Below, one piece after another: positions 37,901 to 50,600 of a DNA stretch of 64,000 nucleotides; position 1 is the stretch's first letter; each line of letters starts with the position of its first letter. Made by a program: the position numbers and the translations under genes. Source of the DNA: Dryococelus australis. Its lineage: Eukaryota; Arthropoda; Insecta; Phasmatodea; Phasmatidae. Location: assembly GCA_029891345.1 (NCBI GenBank), contig CM057009.1, positions 87,529,416-87,593,415 on the forward strand. Reading direction: 5' to 3'. The notes beneath the pieces were generated by a model that saw only the letters and a list, made by a program, of their open reading frames with translations, did not search any database and was not told the origin of the DNA.

Positions 37901-39905
37901 TAATATATCTTAATACCTAGGTCAGTGTTCACAACAAAGAGGACTCGTGCATGTCCCACCACAAAACTTACTTTAAGAGTGAACACCCAATGACACAAAC
38001 TGGAGCAATCCCACTACCTCAATGTGCTCTTCACTTCTAACACACTACATACCACCTTATCTTGCATTCATGGTCAGAAAAGAAAATAACAGAAAAAAAA
38101 TTTATTTTACGTTTAAAAATTTGTCATTTTTCAAAATTCATAACTATTTTTAAATGCATTTCTCACATTTGAAATTGTTACTATCCAAATTTTAATATTT
38201 ATGGTTACTGTTTAGTAGTTTTAAGGTACAAGTAATAATCTTCATAATTACACACAGCAAAACAAACCTCACAAACAGCACAACTTTTACAGCATACACG
38301 TCACTTATCCACCTAAACCGTTTACACAAGCAATACATTTTCAAAAAACTTACTATTTATAATCGTTCTCTCACTTGAGCATAAAATGATTAAAAATTGG
38401 CATCATAAACATCTGAAACTATAACAGGAAAGGTATACACAAAAACAAACTTAATTATCAACTTAACCTAAATTGCAGTCTTTCTACCTTAATTAACATT
38501 TGTTTTCCATGTTTTCCACCACAGCCTTTTCACACACTCTCACCAATTCCACCCCTTCTTTCTTATTACCTTCCTCCCACTGTATTCATAACTTTACATT
38601 TTCCTACTGTCTCGCATCTACTCCCCTTTTTCGCCTTTGTTTTCCTCATTATCAGTCTCATTACTTGTTTATCCTTGTTTTTCGCTTAGAGTCTTTGCCT
38701 TACAAAATTCTTGTTGAACCACCTATTGCAGTTTTTTTATCCAAGAGTACCCCCCCCCCCCCTCCCAGTTTTCCAAGAATCCTTCACTTCTTGTACAGTA
38801 CTCCCGTTAACCTCTGACTGGGGCAACCGAACCTCAGATTACAATTGCAATTCCAGTTTATTATAAACATATTTCTTTACCCTGCATATCTGAAATGTTC
38901 CTATTTTTACTGCATTCTCCTCTGACACACTTATTTCTGCACAATAGTTATGTATATTTTCTTCAAAATTACGACTTTGCCTCAGCAATCTATTTTCATT
39001 TACCAGACCTAAGTCACTTACATAATTCTTACATGCAATATTCTAGTCACACAATGTTTAGTTGCCATATTCCCTTCAACACTACTCTCTTCACCCTTTG
39101 CAATAACATACATTTTTACGCTCTGCCTCAATATTGGCACTTACTTTGTCACAATCAGTAATAACATTTTATTTTCTATGTATCCAACTCTTCACTTATA
39201 TGAACTAAGTAACTTGGAACCTTACTGCATTCAGTATTGCATACCTACATACATTGTCACTATCAGTAATGAATTATAATTTTCTACACTTCGTATGAAG
39301 TTCTTTACTTACTTTATCTCATTTCTCTGTAAATTCTACTAGTTTTCTATTGAATTTTCCTGCTATCTGTTGAACTTCCCTTTTCTGTTCATCAAATTTT
39401 TACTGCTAACTGTTGTATCGTGGTTTTATTTTCTATCAATAGTTGTACAATAAAGCTTAAGATTGTTTGATTGCTCATTTCCCTATTTTAAACCACATTG
39501 AATTGATAAATATTTAACCAAAATCCCTTAGAAACAATTAAAAAAAAACAACATACATTTAAACTTTGTCACACTAATATATATCTCACAATTTAAATTA
39601 AAAAGAAATCTTCTTTGATGAATTTCCTTCAGCGAAGTGATGCTCTTTGTGTAAATACCTTTGCATACGTTGACGATGACAGTAGACTGTTATTAAATAT
39701 CTGTAATCCTCATAGCTCGCAAAAAACTGGACTGGAATGGACATCTGCTTCTCAGGAAAACTCGATATGCTGGACTCTGGAACTGTTGAATGCACTCGTT
39801 CGGAAACTGTTCAAAACAAAAAAAACCTGCCGTTGTTCCGTCGTGTTGCACCGTGCTAAACCATTGGACTCCAGGAATGTGCTGCATCTTCAGTTATTGT
39901 TATTT
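37901..39905. other. Stretch without a supported gene
   Basis: AT-rich and pyrimidine-rich on the plus strand, with a 14-C run near 38,749. ORFs at 38,500-39,161 and 39,598-39,980 have no domain. It may include decayed gag or 5' leader of a gypsy element. Confidence 0.4.
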
Positions 39906-39910
39906 GTGAT

Positions 39911-40007
39911 GCATACAGGCGCTAAGAATGTTCCACTTCTGAGGCATGTTGAAATTCGAGCAGCACGAATGGCGTCATGAATGTACACTTCTCGGGCGTG
40001 TTAAAAT
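39911..40007 (+). repeat. Two-unit tandem duplication, 52-bp period
   Basis: The units GCATACAGGCGCTAAGAATG... (39,911) and GCACGAATGGCGTCATGAAT... (39,963) share ..GGCG.....GAATGT.CACTTCT..GGC.TGTT.AAAT. Located just downstream (in element sense) of the gypsy-like primer site, so it could be 5' leader sequence. Confidence 0.6.
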
Positions 40008-40013
40008 ATATTG

Positions 40014-40036
40014 AACCCCACGTTGGGTGTCAAGAT
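40014..40036 (-). other. Possible gypsy-type primer binding site
   Basis: The minus strand reads TTGACACCCAACGTGGGG, close to the common gypsy primer-site form TTGGCRCCCAACGTGGGG. An LTR ending GGCACA could lie to its right (40,036 onward). That end does not match the LTR at 33,349, so this is probably a second gypsy relic. Confidence 0.4.
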
Positions 40037-40129
40037 TGTGCCATGGCAAAAGTCAGTTACCTGCCTTGCTATAAATACAGTCCACACTTGCTCAGTCGGG
40101 TTACTCATGAAACCCTGGCACCATGTTTT

Positions 40130-40326
40130 AAAAAAATGAAAAGAATACATTGGCAGTCATGTTGCCTGCTCCAAGACCTGCAGAACAACGGGTAACCACC
40201 AAGGACAATGGCAGTGCAGCTCAACACGTGGCTACCCTCTCTCCTCAAACTAAAATCTAAAAATTACACTGGCCCAGGGCTCGCGACCTCCTATTGACTA
40301 ACAACTACACCACTGCGAGGGCTTCA
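40130..40326 (-). mobile_element. tRNA-derived SINE, minus strand
   Basis: Read in reverse, GCAGTGGTGTAGTTGTTAG (A box, 40,298-40,316) is followed by GGTCGCGAGCCC (B box, 40,277-40,288). The head resembles the SINE at 23.75 kb (GTGGTGTAGTGGTTAAG). An A/T-rich run near 40,122-40,135 may be its tail. Confidence 0.6.
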
Positions 40327-40792
40327 AAACAAATACTGCTGATGGCAGGGGAAAATTAAAAGAAGTAGGAAAAAATGTAATCTCAAAAGTGATGCAATTT
40401 CCCTCAGATCTTGGGAACTCGAAAATGCCAACGTACTATAGATAACTGAAATACAGCCTCAAATTAAAACTGATAAATCCCTTACTTTTACATGTGACAT
40501 GAAAATAAAATTTACAATATTACACCCATTGACAAAATAATCAAGGGAATTCAACTCTAAGTCAGATGAAAAATAAATATAAAAATGATAGAAATTTACA
40601 CAACCTGCAATGCTACACACTGTACTTCATGTCCTCCTAAAATTAACAACAAATTGATGACTATACATAGCAACAAAATAAACAACCTCCCATAATAGAT
40701 CTTATTGCTACCTGCAGACCTTAATGACTAGAAATCAAGAACTTTCAAGAGTGTTGGTGTTTAGCAACTAAAAGAAGGTACAACTAAGAAAA

Positions 40793-41100
40793 GAGAGAGA
40801 GAGAGAGAGATACTGTCCATATGAAGAGCTTGTGGCCAGCAAACACCTTATATCCAACAGTTCATCCACACGCCCGGTGCCTCTGCCATGAAGACATTTT
40901 CCTTCAGCGCTGCTTCTTCTTGGGCTTGACCTATTGGTGGTGGATTCCTCTGGCCAGCTTGTCACATCAGGCAAAAGGGGGAGTACATCCAGGGCAAGTC
41001 CCCTTGCTAGAATGGCCAGGGATCCAACCCACACCGTCGATAACCACACACAGGAGCTGGCGGCTGGGTCATCCACCTTGGCACAGGGACTCAACTGGTC
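40793..41100 (-). mobile_element. Probable SINE, minus strand, with (CT)n tail
   Basis: The reverse strand carries a B-box-like GGTGTGGGTTGGATCCC (41,019-41,036) and an upstream A-box-like GGATGACCCAGC. A body of about 200 bp runs into a (CT)n run (GAGAGAGA on plus, 40,793-40,811). ORFs on both strands overlap it and are not genes. The A box is poor, so the tRNA origin is less certain. Confidence 0.4.
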
Positions 41101-41268
41101 ATGATGTTGATCTTGGGGGGGAGGAGAACCTTCTTGAAGCCCCTCTGAAATAACCAGGAGTCACTCACATCGACGACAGTGGCTACAGAATCGACCAGTC
41201 CTTTGTAACACAATTGCGGAGCGTCCCAAACACACGCAACTGACACTCAGCCATAGTGCCCAAAATGT

Positions 41269-43369
41269 CACGTCCTCATTGAGAGCCCTATTTCTCTTTC
41301 CTGCTGGACTTGCATCAATTGACGTTCTTTTTTTCGACCACTAAAGGAAGGAAGGAAGGGGGGTGGGGGTTAAGGAGAAACAGGCTGGCCTGCTCCTAAC
41401 CCACCCTACTTAACTGACATTCAAGTTAATCCCAACAACAATGACAAAACATAACAATAAAAAATATTCGAAGATAACCTAAAATGCTAATTTTAACTCT
41501 CACTTACAACTATTCACCTCTGTACAGTCTCTCGACCTTTCCATCAACAACTTAGATTTTAAGGTTGTTCACCATTTCAATACTGGCCTACATAACAACA
41601 ATGGCTTTATAAGCCCAACAGCACACATTAACTCTTAAGACCTTTAAAACAAATGTCTCTTAACCTAAATAAGGCTATCTTATATTTAGGAACATCATTT
41701 TGTACATTTGGCTTTATATGCGCTCAAAGTTAGCTTTCTCTTATAGTGCTGCTCCATTTTGGCTGGCTTACTCTCCTAGCCCCAATACCAAAAGCAGGTA
41801 ACAATTGTGTCAGATCAACTGCTCCATTCTTATCTCCATGACCCCTGACACGTCAACACCTGATTCAAATGGCTTTATAAGCCCAAATTCTCTCTCTTCA
41901 TTTACCGTCTTACAATACCTCTGCTCAAGGCGTGGACTATGTTGTTTAACCTCTTTTACTATGGCTTTACAGGCCCACATCTATAATTCAATGTCTGAAT
42001 CCCTAAAATAATTTTTACGTCACCTTAACGTCTAATGCCCCTCAACTGAACATACCGTAACTTATCGTGAGCAACTCATTTTTGAGGACCCCAATATCAT
42101 ATACTAAATGGCTAATTCTGTTCCAAGTTCTTTTGGGAAATATTAAAACAATCAATATCAACAGTTTTCCTTGAGGCAAAATTAATAACTTTCTTTCGGC
42201 TTAAAAAAAAAAAAAAAAAAAAAAAAATCACTCATTGGACCTCTACTTGCTCCTTACAATCATCAGTAAAATTCCAGAACAGAGGCTGTTTCGAAAATGG
42301 GAAAAATAATACCTTGATATATTAGATATAATTATTAGTAATCATAAATACCAGGAATTTTCAAGGCGCTTCAATTAGTTTTCTGTAAAATATAAATAAT
42401 GTGATAGGGAGGATGGTTATCAAAAATGCTGTCTTTATGCTATGAACACTTAGAATAAATTTATAATGGGTTGAATAATTGTATTAAGTGTGATATTACC
42501 ATTTGAAACAAATTGTTAATATTTAAAATGCTATTCACAGGGTATACTTATGGCAAAAAATAGGGCTATTCAGGTATAAAAAAATAGTGTCGGTAGAACA
42601 TGTAAGTCTGGTGAATTACTCAAGGCTTACCTCCTAATGGATGGCTACAAGGGTTTGATGATATATTAAGTAGAACTTTCGCAGATAAAATAGTTTATCT
42701 TACACATGGTCTACTCGTTATGTTTACGTGTGGTCGGCAACATGTTTGACGTACCGTTTATGGCATATGTGTTATTATTTGGAATAAGTAGTATTAGTGT
42801 GATATGTACCATAATGTTGTATCAGTGTACAATAATATTGTATACCCCACCATGACAAAGACTGCCGAACGATAAGCCTGCGCCGAGAGTGTAATGTCAT
42901 TTGCTGGTTAAATGCCAGATTATGCAGGTCGCAGTGCATGCGGTTATGAGTTGTGATGTCCGAATGCATCCGTACTGGTCGGAGGTTTATGAAAAAGTAC
43001 TTGAAAACATGTTTTATTGTAATTATTTCAGTTAGACGTGTTAAATTAAATGATTGTTCGAAGATAGTAGTGTGCCTTTGCTAATAAATGCATGGGAAAA
43101 GTGAGATTATAATATTTGTTTGGTCATTTGTGTGTGTATGGAGTATCATCATATAAAATACATAGTGTGTGGTCGTTAGTGCTGGATGGCGTATGAGCAG
43201 CATTTTATTGGGTAAGTAACATAATTAATTTTGTTGTAGTATTCCAGTTTATTACATTCCAGTGAATTCATCTGTTTAGTGTTGTGTGTGTGTTAATTGC
43301 CACGAGTAATGTGAAGTGTGGACAACCTAACCAAATTAAAGTTAACATCATGATAGTTCATAATGTAGT
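41269..43369. other. Stretch without a supported gene; possible LTR start at its left edge
   Basis: TGTCACGTCCTCA at 41,269 could be the plus-strand view of an LTR end next to TTTTGGGCACTATGG (minus), a weak primer-site-like context. A GGAAGGAA/G-rich run is at 41,345-41,372 and poly-A at 42,208-42,229. The rest is AT-rich and unassigned. Confidence 0.35.
41601..41977 (+). repeat. Thrice-repeated near-palindrome ATGGCTTTATAAGCCCA
   Basis: Occurs at 41,601-41,617 and 41,869-41,885 identically and at 41,961-41,977 with two changes. GGCTTTATAAGCC is almost self-complementary. A weaker version is near 41,709. Purpose unknown; could be subterminal repeats of an LTR or DNA element. Confidence 0.6.
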
Positions 43370-43790
43370 AATGATTTTTAGGTGTAGCCCTCTTGAACTG
43401 AAAAATACTGTACAAGCGTTGCCAAACATTATGCACCGAGCCAGAGTCCCAGTGCCATCAGGGGAGTAAATCCCCAAAACAGTGATTCAAGGCGTGCCGG
43501 CAATTTTTATTTGTTGTGATGCGAAGCGTCATGCATCAGCAAAGTTTGGAGTTTCCCCACAAATGATTTTAAAGCGTAGCCCCCATGCAAGGAAAAATAC
43601 TGTACAAGCATAGCCCAACATTATGCACCAATCCAGAATCCTAGTGCCAGCAGGGATTAAATCCCCAAAACAGTGATTCAAGGCACACCTGCAATTTTTT
43701 TTTAGTGGTGACGCGAAGCATCGCGTATCAGTGAACCTTGGAGTTTCCCCAGAAATGACATTTATGTGTAACCCATTTGCACTGGAAAAT
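43370..43790 (+). repeat. Tandem repeat, 192-bp period, about 2.2 units
   Basis: Two full units share GTGTAGCCC/GCGTAGCCC, AAAAATACTGTACAAGC, ACATTATGCACC, AATCCCCAAAACAGTGATTC, GCGAAGC and GGAGTTTCCCCA. The phase marker CTGTACAAGC starts at 43,408 and 43,600. A third unit begins at about 43,760 and fades. No protein seen. Looks like a satellite fragment or the end of a larger array. Confidence 0.9.
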
Positions 43791-45710
43791 AACATATGTG
43801 TGTGTTTTTTGCAATTTATCATTTTTGTGTTATTTGTAATACTAATTGTAATTGTATCATGAAAACATGTTTAATTGCAAAATTATTGATCTGAACATGA
43901 CTTAAATTGTCAATGTTACCAATACAATTTAGAAATATGTTGGTGGGTTTAGGCTATGAACTAGAAGGAAATTGTGGGGTACAAGTTATTATTAAAATGT
44001 ACATCATTTATATTTTTTTACCCCACAATTTCCCTAATCTTCATAGCTCTCCCCACTATTGTATTTGTTGCTTATATTGGTAATATCATCAATTTAGGTA
44101 ATGTTCTGTTCTGTATTTTTTTGCAATTTAACGTATTTTCGTGAATAAATATTATATTATTTACATAGCTCTCCCGACTATCGTTTCTGGGGTTTCTATT
44201 GGTCGAATGTTCATGCCTGTAGTAAATTTGTGTTCTTTGTAATTAGTAGAGTGGAATTATACCACTTTCTGAGATTTTTTTCATTTGATGAAAAAGCCCC
44301 TATTCTGGAATTTTACCCGACCATCAACTTCCCAAGGCTGTAACCAACAGCATAATCAACAAATTAAACAGGAAAAATTAAATGCATTAATTTCTCCTTT
44401 TAGGACCAAATAAAAGGCAATAAACACACTGTCAACTTCATTTACTACAAACTCAAACATGTCATACACTTCGGCAAAACAAACAACCAATAAGTATACT
44501 AATTAGGGCAACACCAAACAAAACGTTGTCTGAATAGTTTTTTTTAAAGTGACTATCTGCTTATTCTTAACACATCTCCCTATTGGCTACATTTAAATTT
44601 TCATCAACTAAACATTTCCATTCTCAAAAAAAAATCATTTTATTGCTCAGTACATAAAAAAATCTCAAAAACTTCTAAACATGACAACTTAAAGAGCAAA
44701 CTAGATATTAAAACCTAAAATCTGTAGTCTGCATTTTCTTCAGCAAACTGTCACAGCCAAACCTAGCTTCACTCATCTACTGCAACTATCAACAACCACT
44801 ATGACCTCAGGTAAACCAAAAGGGAACTGCCAAAAGGGGAGATCCCTTCCTTTCCAGCACAACCTGTTGCTCCCTGGAAGGTTAGGTGGTCGTCCACTCC
44901 TTCAACGGGCAGGTCACCCTCACTGTCTACTCTCGTTCTCAGAGCAAAATCCTTCCTTCCATGGTGATGTGTGGGGTTCCGCAACCTACACTCCACTTCT
45001 GGCCAAGCCACCACTTTCTGGAATACGTCAGTACCTCCACTACGAAACCGCTACAACCTAACCTGTATTTTGCTTCAAAACAAACACATGCCCAATATCC
45101 AAGCACTAACAAAATTAAATAAATCACAGAACACCCTAATTTCAGTAGTTCTATTCCAAAACAAAATTTATTTATAATTTTTTTCAGGACTTTCTCACTT
45201 TTTCTACTAACCTGAAAAAAAAGTAAAGCCATGTTTCACTAAATAACACCACAGGATAATAAAAGATCAAACAAAAAGAAATGATGATCATGGGGATTCA
45301 ACACAAACTTGGTAATAACATAATACCAGAAACGGTTTCGTTTCTTGCTTTAGTTCTGAAATTTATCTACCATTCCAATCTGCATTTGCACCTGACAAAA
45401 TTTCATTATCATTCCTTGTTTTCAATAATAAAAAAATTTAACATTTTTGTCGGTTCTTTACTCGTCTGCATATCTAGCCTCCATAATAAATAACCACTGA
45501 AAACAACAATAACTAATTTAAGTATCTCTGAATATTTACATTCAACATTATTTTTTCCCATCCGTAGCATGGCAACGTACTCTGCAGGTGGACACCTCCA
45601 CTGTACTCCACCTCCTTGTTTACGACTGTTATTACACATATGTTACTTTATCATTATCAAACTGATTTTGAAACAAAAGAAAATTCACAGCCTTGTCCTA
45701 AGTAAACTTA
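43791..45710. other. Stretch without a supported gene
   Basis: Mostly AT-rich. A GC-richer block at 44,760-45,060 has overlapping ORFs on both strands without domains and may be an unidentified TE fragment. Confidence 0.4.
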
Positions 45711-45714
45711 CCTT

Positions 45715-47651
45715 TGACGCCGTCAAGTTAGACACGAGACGAACAATGACACAAATACTTACTGGTAATTTGGGCGCCAGCGGTGCTTCCCAATCACAGC
45801 GCTATTGAGACTCAGGGTTTTCAGGGATGTTGTGGGGTCTGTGTGTCTCTCACCCGTGCGTACTTACAAACACGTTGGCAATACTAAACTTTTAATAAAA
45901 TCACTGAAATAAACAATAGATAAAACATATGTGGCTAAGACACTGTCACTACTGAATAAAAAATTGAGTTCACTGTAGACTTGTTTTTATTGATATTGTT
46001 TATACACATCAACGTGCCAATGAAATGGTTATCTCGGTCATGACTAGCCAATTCCGCTTGGGTGCTCCCCAACCCGTAATTAACCTAGCGCACGCCGAAA
46101 TGGATGATCTCACCAAGGTGCGTGAAAGCACAGCCTTCACAAGGGAAGCGGGCCGACAGCGGCTAGGGTGGACTGATGGTTTTTCCCTGAAGGCAGGACA
46201 TGGTGAATTACAAATGAATACCCTTAATACACATTAACATGAGTGATTACTCGGCATCACTAACACAAACTCGTCGGGGCTCACCCTCCAGCACGTGGTT
46301 AGTGTGATGACGGATTATACACAGAGCCGGCTAGGACGGGAGTAATTGTACCGTACACTAATTACACACTAAAGACCCTTGAGTGATACATGAAATAAGA
46401 TTAGGCACAAGATGAACATTAAACACACATATGTGTGAAAACAAGTTTAGGTGGTGCGGATGTTGCTGGATGAAGTTCATAGCAGACCACGTGGTGCAGG
46501 TGAAATTGCAATATTTCTGCGTGGAAACGGCAAACTAAATTCAGATAATATGTTATTTGTGTTTGGCAAATGGTTCTCTTTACGATTAGTGTTGTTGCAG
46601 GCTTGTAACGTGTCTGATGGCGGTAAAATAAAAAATTACTGTGACCGCGTGGTCAAGTACAAAAAGCATCATTTTTCGTGAAAATTACATTAAACCCTGA
46701 ATGAAAAATACATAGAACCCTGAAATAAGTGATTGCACATACAGTGTTATATAAATAAGCTCTTAAAACGCAATGATGGTATATACAAAGTCTTGGCTTC
46801 AGTCGGCCACATGGTTATACTTGATGTTGCCGTAAAATATTCAAACACGAAAATTACCCTCAAATACATACATAAAAATAAATCTCTTAAAATTGCGTAT
46901 AGCAATTATACAGAAGTTACAATGAAATGCCATAAACATAGGCAGATGGCGTCTGATTCAAAATGTGCGGGTCACGTGACCTCTCCAACATCTTTCTCCT
47001 CCTTCTCCTCGATTAAGTTAAAAATGCCACAAGGGCGTAATAAATTAGTCAAGCGGGAGCATAATGCTGGGGAAAATGTCTGGCAAAAACATATGCAAGC
47101 AAAGATTAACCGGTAAACTACATGGACTATGGAAACCTACATCAGTGAACAAAAGTTGTAGTGCACATGTGACAGTGTCTTACTTCGCCAGATCTCCTCA
47201 ACAGACTGTACAGATACAAGCGTTGCATGGATGTATCATGGCCGCCTACAGGGTTCAAATAATGCGGAAGTGCTATGCACACCAAGTGAAATATTTTATA
47301 GTGAAAATAAAATGGCACAAATTAAATTAGACATTGTTTTACATTTCTATAATTTTGTTACGAATTTCAATATTATTTTAATGTCTCTTTGTGATGGCGT
47401 TCATGCCAGAATATTAAGTGTTCTTAATCATGGCGCCGTGGGTGCTTTGAATATTCATAACCAAACAATTAAAATTACTACAAGCACTTTAAAACATTTT
47501 ACGACATTAAACACTGTAAAGATGATATAACACATTTTACCGTGAAATTAACATTTATAGGAAAGTTCAAAATTGTTGGCCTCTTTGTGCATGTGCGGTA
47601 CATGTGAGCACCATCATGGGCTCTAGCGCCGCTGGCTGTTAGCCGGCGTCA
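45715..47651 (+). mobile_element. Non-autonomous DNA transposon, family D4, copy A, 1937 bp
   Basis: The ends TGACGCCG and CGGCGTCA are inverted. The copy is flanked by the perfect 4-bp duplication CCTT (45,711-45,714 and 47,652-47,655). Subterminal GCCAGCGG words recur inverted at both ends. It aligns along its whole length with 54,622-56,461. No transposase reading frame; ORFs at 46,025-47,530 have no domain. Four-base duplications are known for Sola1 and Chapaev-type transposons, but the family cannot be assigned from the ends alone. Confidence 0.85.
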
Positions 47652-47655
47652 CCTT

Positions 47656-50600
47656 ATACGATGCAGAAACCACGAACTTTAAATTAACAAATGCTATTTA
47701 TTCAATTAATCAACAACGTAAATTTTTTCCATGACCAGACTTGACAGCAAAAGCAATTGAAAAGCAGTTCTCTTTGCATCTACTATTTGTTAGTGCCCAA
47801 AACAAAATTCATTTCCATAAAAAGAACAAAAAAAATTACCGCTATACTGCCTTAACAACACAGTTATCCTTAACATCCTAATAAAGAACTACAAAACAAT
47901 TAACGTGTGGTCTCACCAAAACAATACTGAACAACCATATGTGTTTAGCTATTCCCGTGGCATTAATCGCTGAACAACCAAACAAATGACTACTTGTAAA
48001 TTGTACTACTAAATCTACATTACTACTTTTGGTTCCGACTACACCAAAGGCATCAAAAGGGTGCACAACAAGTCTACATGGTACTTTTAAATGGCAAAAA
48101 GTGAACTCTAACCTCAGAACAAATAGAAATTAATCAACCCGAACAAATTTCAACGACAACATAACTAAAGTACCTAGCTATTTGCATCGCGTCAGCAAAC
48201 TTGCCTACTGCTTGTTAGTATAGGCTATAGAAAAAAGTTATAGATTTAGAAAAATACCAAAAACACCAAATAAATAAATTTTGACAACAATCTAAGCCAA
48301 AATTAATACTGCCCGGCACCTCTACCAAATGTTATAAAGTGGGAGGGAGGGGGCTGTGATGAGACTTAATCAAGTAGCATAACTCTTACACCAATTATTA
48401 ACTACGCAACTGTAGGTCTGTAAGCATCAAAATTAAACAACTTATATTATTTATACATTCTTGATGTTCCTTACAGCATCGCTAATCAATGTCTCATCTG
48501 CGAGACATGGGAGCTTCCACCACCAGTTGGTTCTGGGCCGCCTAGATGCCCTTCACTACTTTCTTCGTGTATCATGGTAGAGCACAACTCAGTTTGGGAA
48601 CGCTCATCTTGGCAAGCTTGAAAGTACCTTAACGAATCTTTGAGGGTGAGAGAATAAATGTGATGCAGGGTTATTCGATAAAGAGCATTAAATAAAATAA
48701 AAAAAACACCCTTATAATCCAAAAGAATTTCAATCAATCAAAAAAGTTAACTAAGTACCAGATACAGGGGGAGAACTATAAACTATGAAATAAAAGAGGG
48801 AAAATTTCAATAAAGGTGATTTTACTAAACAAAAAATAAATCCTCTTACATGTTAACAGGGCTGAAATTGTAATATCAAAAATTTAAATCACAAAAATTA
48901 GTATTTTGGTATAATAAAATTAATAAATACAAAATGTCTTGGGGATTTTGAACTAAAAATAAGTGTAACATTTATGTCTTAAAGTTCTGTTTAGTTCGAA
49001 AACAAATAAAACATGTGTAAAGACTAAATAAAAATTAGCAAATTCCTGTTTTATTTCCAATAACTTTTCTCAAATAGCTTAAAAATTAAATTTATTACAT
49101 CTTAGCTTTCAGTTAACTAAATCCTACAAATCAGGCTATCTTACATTTAGTTACAGTGTTTGCAAATTAATAAAATCTTTGTTTAAATATAAAAAAATGG
49201 GTCCACAAATTTGACGACGACTGGAAAAGTCATCAAAGGTCCTAAACAGCAAACTGGTTATACAACTTGCAAAACTGCCTTCATTACAAAAGTCGGAAAA
49301 TCTCTAACATATCTTAAACCACATGGGTTTAATCTTTCAATTGAACTTGGGAATAAGTAATTCACTTATTCTGAAGTTAATAATATAGTTTAGTCACAAT
49401 GGCATACATAAATGTTTAATGATTCCAAAATCTGAGTATTTAGGCAACTGTAAAAATTGCATTTAAAAGTTTTATTCCCTTAATAATATTACATTTTTTA
49501 CATTATTATTTTTTGAGTGTTTTTTTACACTTGCTGAACAAAATGATTGCTTACAGCTTTCAAACTAAAACCTATCAAATTACTGATTACTAAATAGTAA
49601 ACTGATTCATTTGAACACGACCATAGACTAAGATGTACGAAAATGAGGTATAAGTAATCTTCGCACCTCAACATTGGCTTGCAAATTGTATTCAGAACTG
49701 TTAAATTCATGTGTTCACATAGACACATGAATGTTTGTTTATATTTTGTGCAATACAATTCCATGCTTCTATAAAATAATATTTAGCGCAGACTGAATTA
49801 TCCCCCAGCTGCACTGAAACTTGACCATAAAAAGTGCACTGACACATTTTTAGAACACATAATAATTTATTTAAACAATTGGTTAAGACATCTTCCAATT
49901 GCTGCACTGAACCGCATATTTTACAGCTAGTCTGCACTTACACTGAGCTCTCTCGTTGAGATTTGAAACTTGAAATGAACAGAAGGTAAAATCTCGCCTA
50001 ATTTGTTGGACAGGGAAGCTAATCAAACAAATTTGTATCAATGCACTTCTATACAATAAAAAAATTCTTGTTTCATATTTTTGTTTGTGTGTGCTTATTC
50101 TTTAAACAAAGCATAACTTCTTAACTGTTGGTAACAGTGTGTTCCATGTACTCTGTACTGCAATGTCAGAGAGTTAGACTCACTATACCTTGTGACATTC
50201 CAACAGTTCAGTACCGTGATTGAGCTTCTAGCCACTTCCCGGTTTATGTAATATTTTTACTGAGAGGTGCAGACAGTAAAAGAGTGCCGTAGAATATTAG
50301 AAAATTTATTTTAATTAACACAATATAAAATACGTGAAAAAAAATGGCATAGCGATAAACAATGTACACAAGGCATTACCCATTATCAAACACTAAGCAA
50401 GTCAGACCAATGTATCCCTGACAATTTATAAGAGACTCTGCGGTTCCTGCCTTGTGAAGTAACATCTCTTGCAATACTTTTTTTTTCAGCCCCAGGGCGT
50501 ATGCACAGAGTACTAAATATCGGGAATGTATCAACTGTAAATTGTGGCCTCATTGCTCGCCTTCCTGCGTAAGCCTGACAGACAGCTGCAGTATTGTTCA

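Noticed and set aside
40821-41153. 110-codon plus ORF and overlapping 108-codon minus ORF
   Set aside because: Both fall in the probable SINE and its (CT)n tail and show no protein family.
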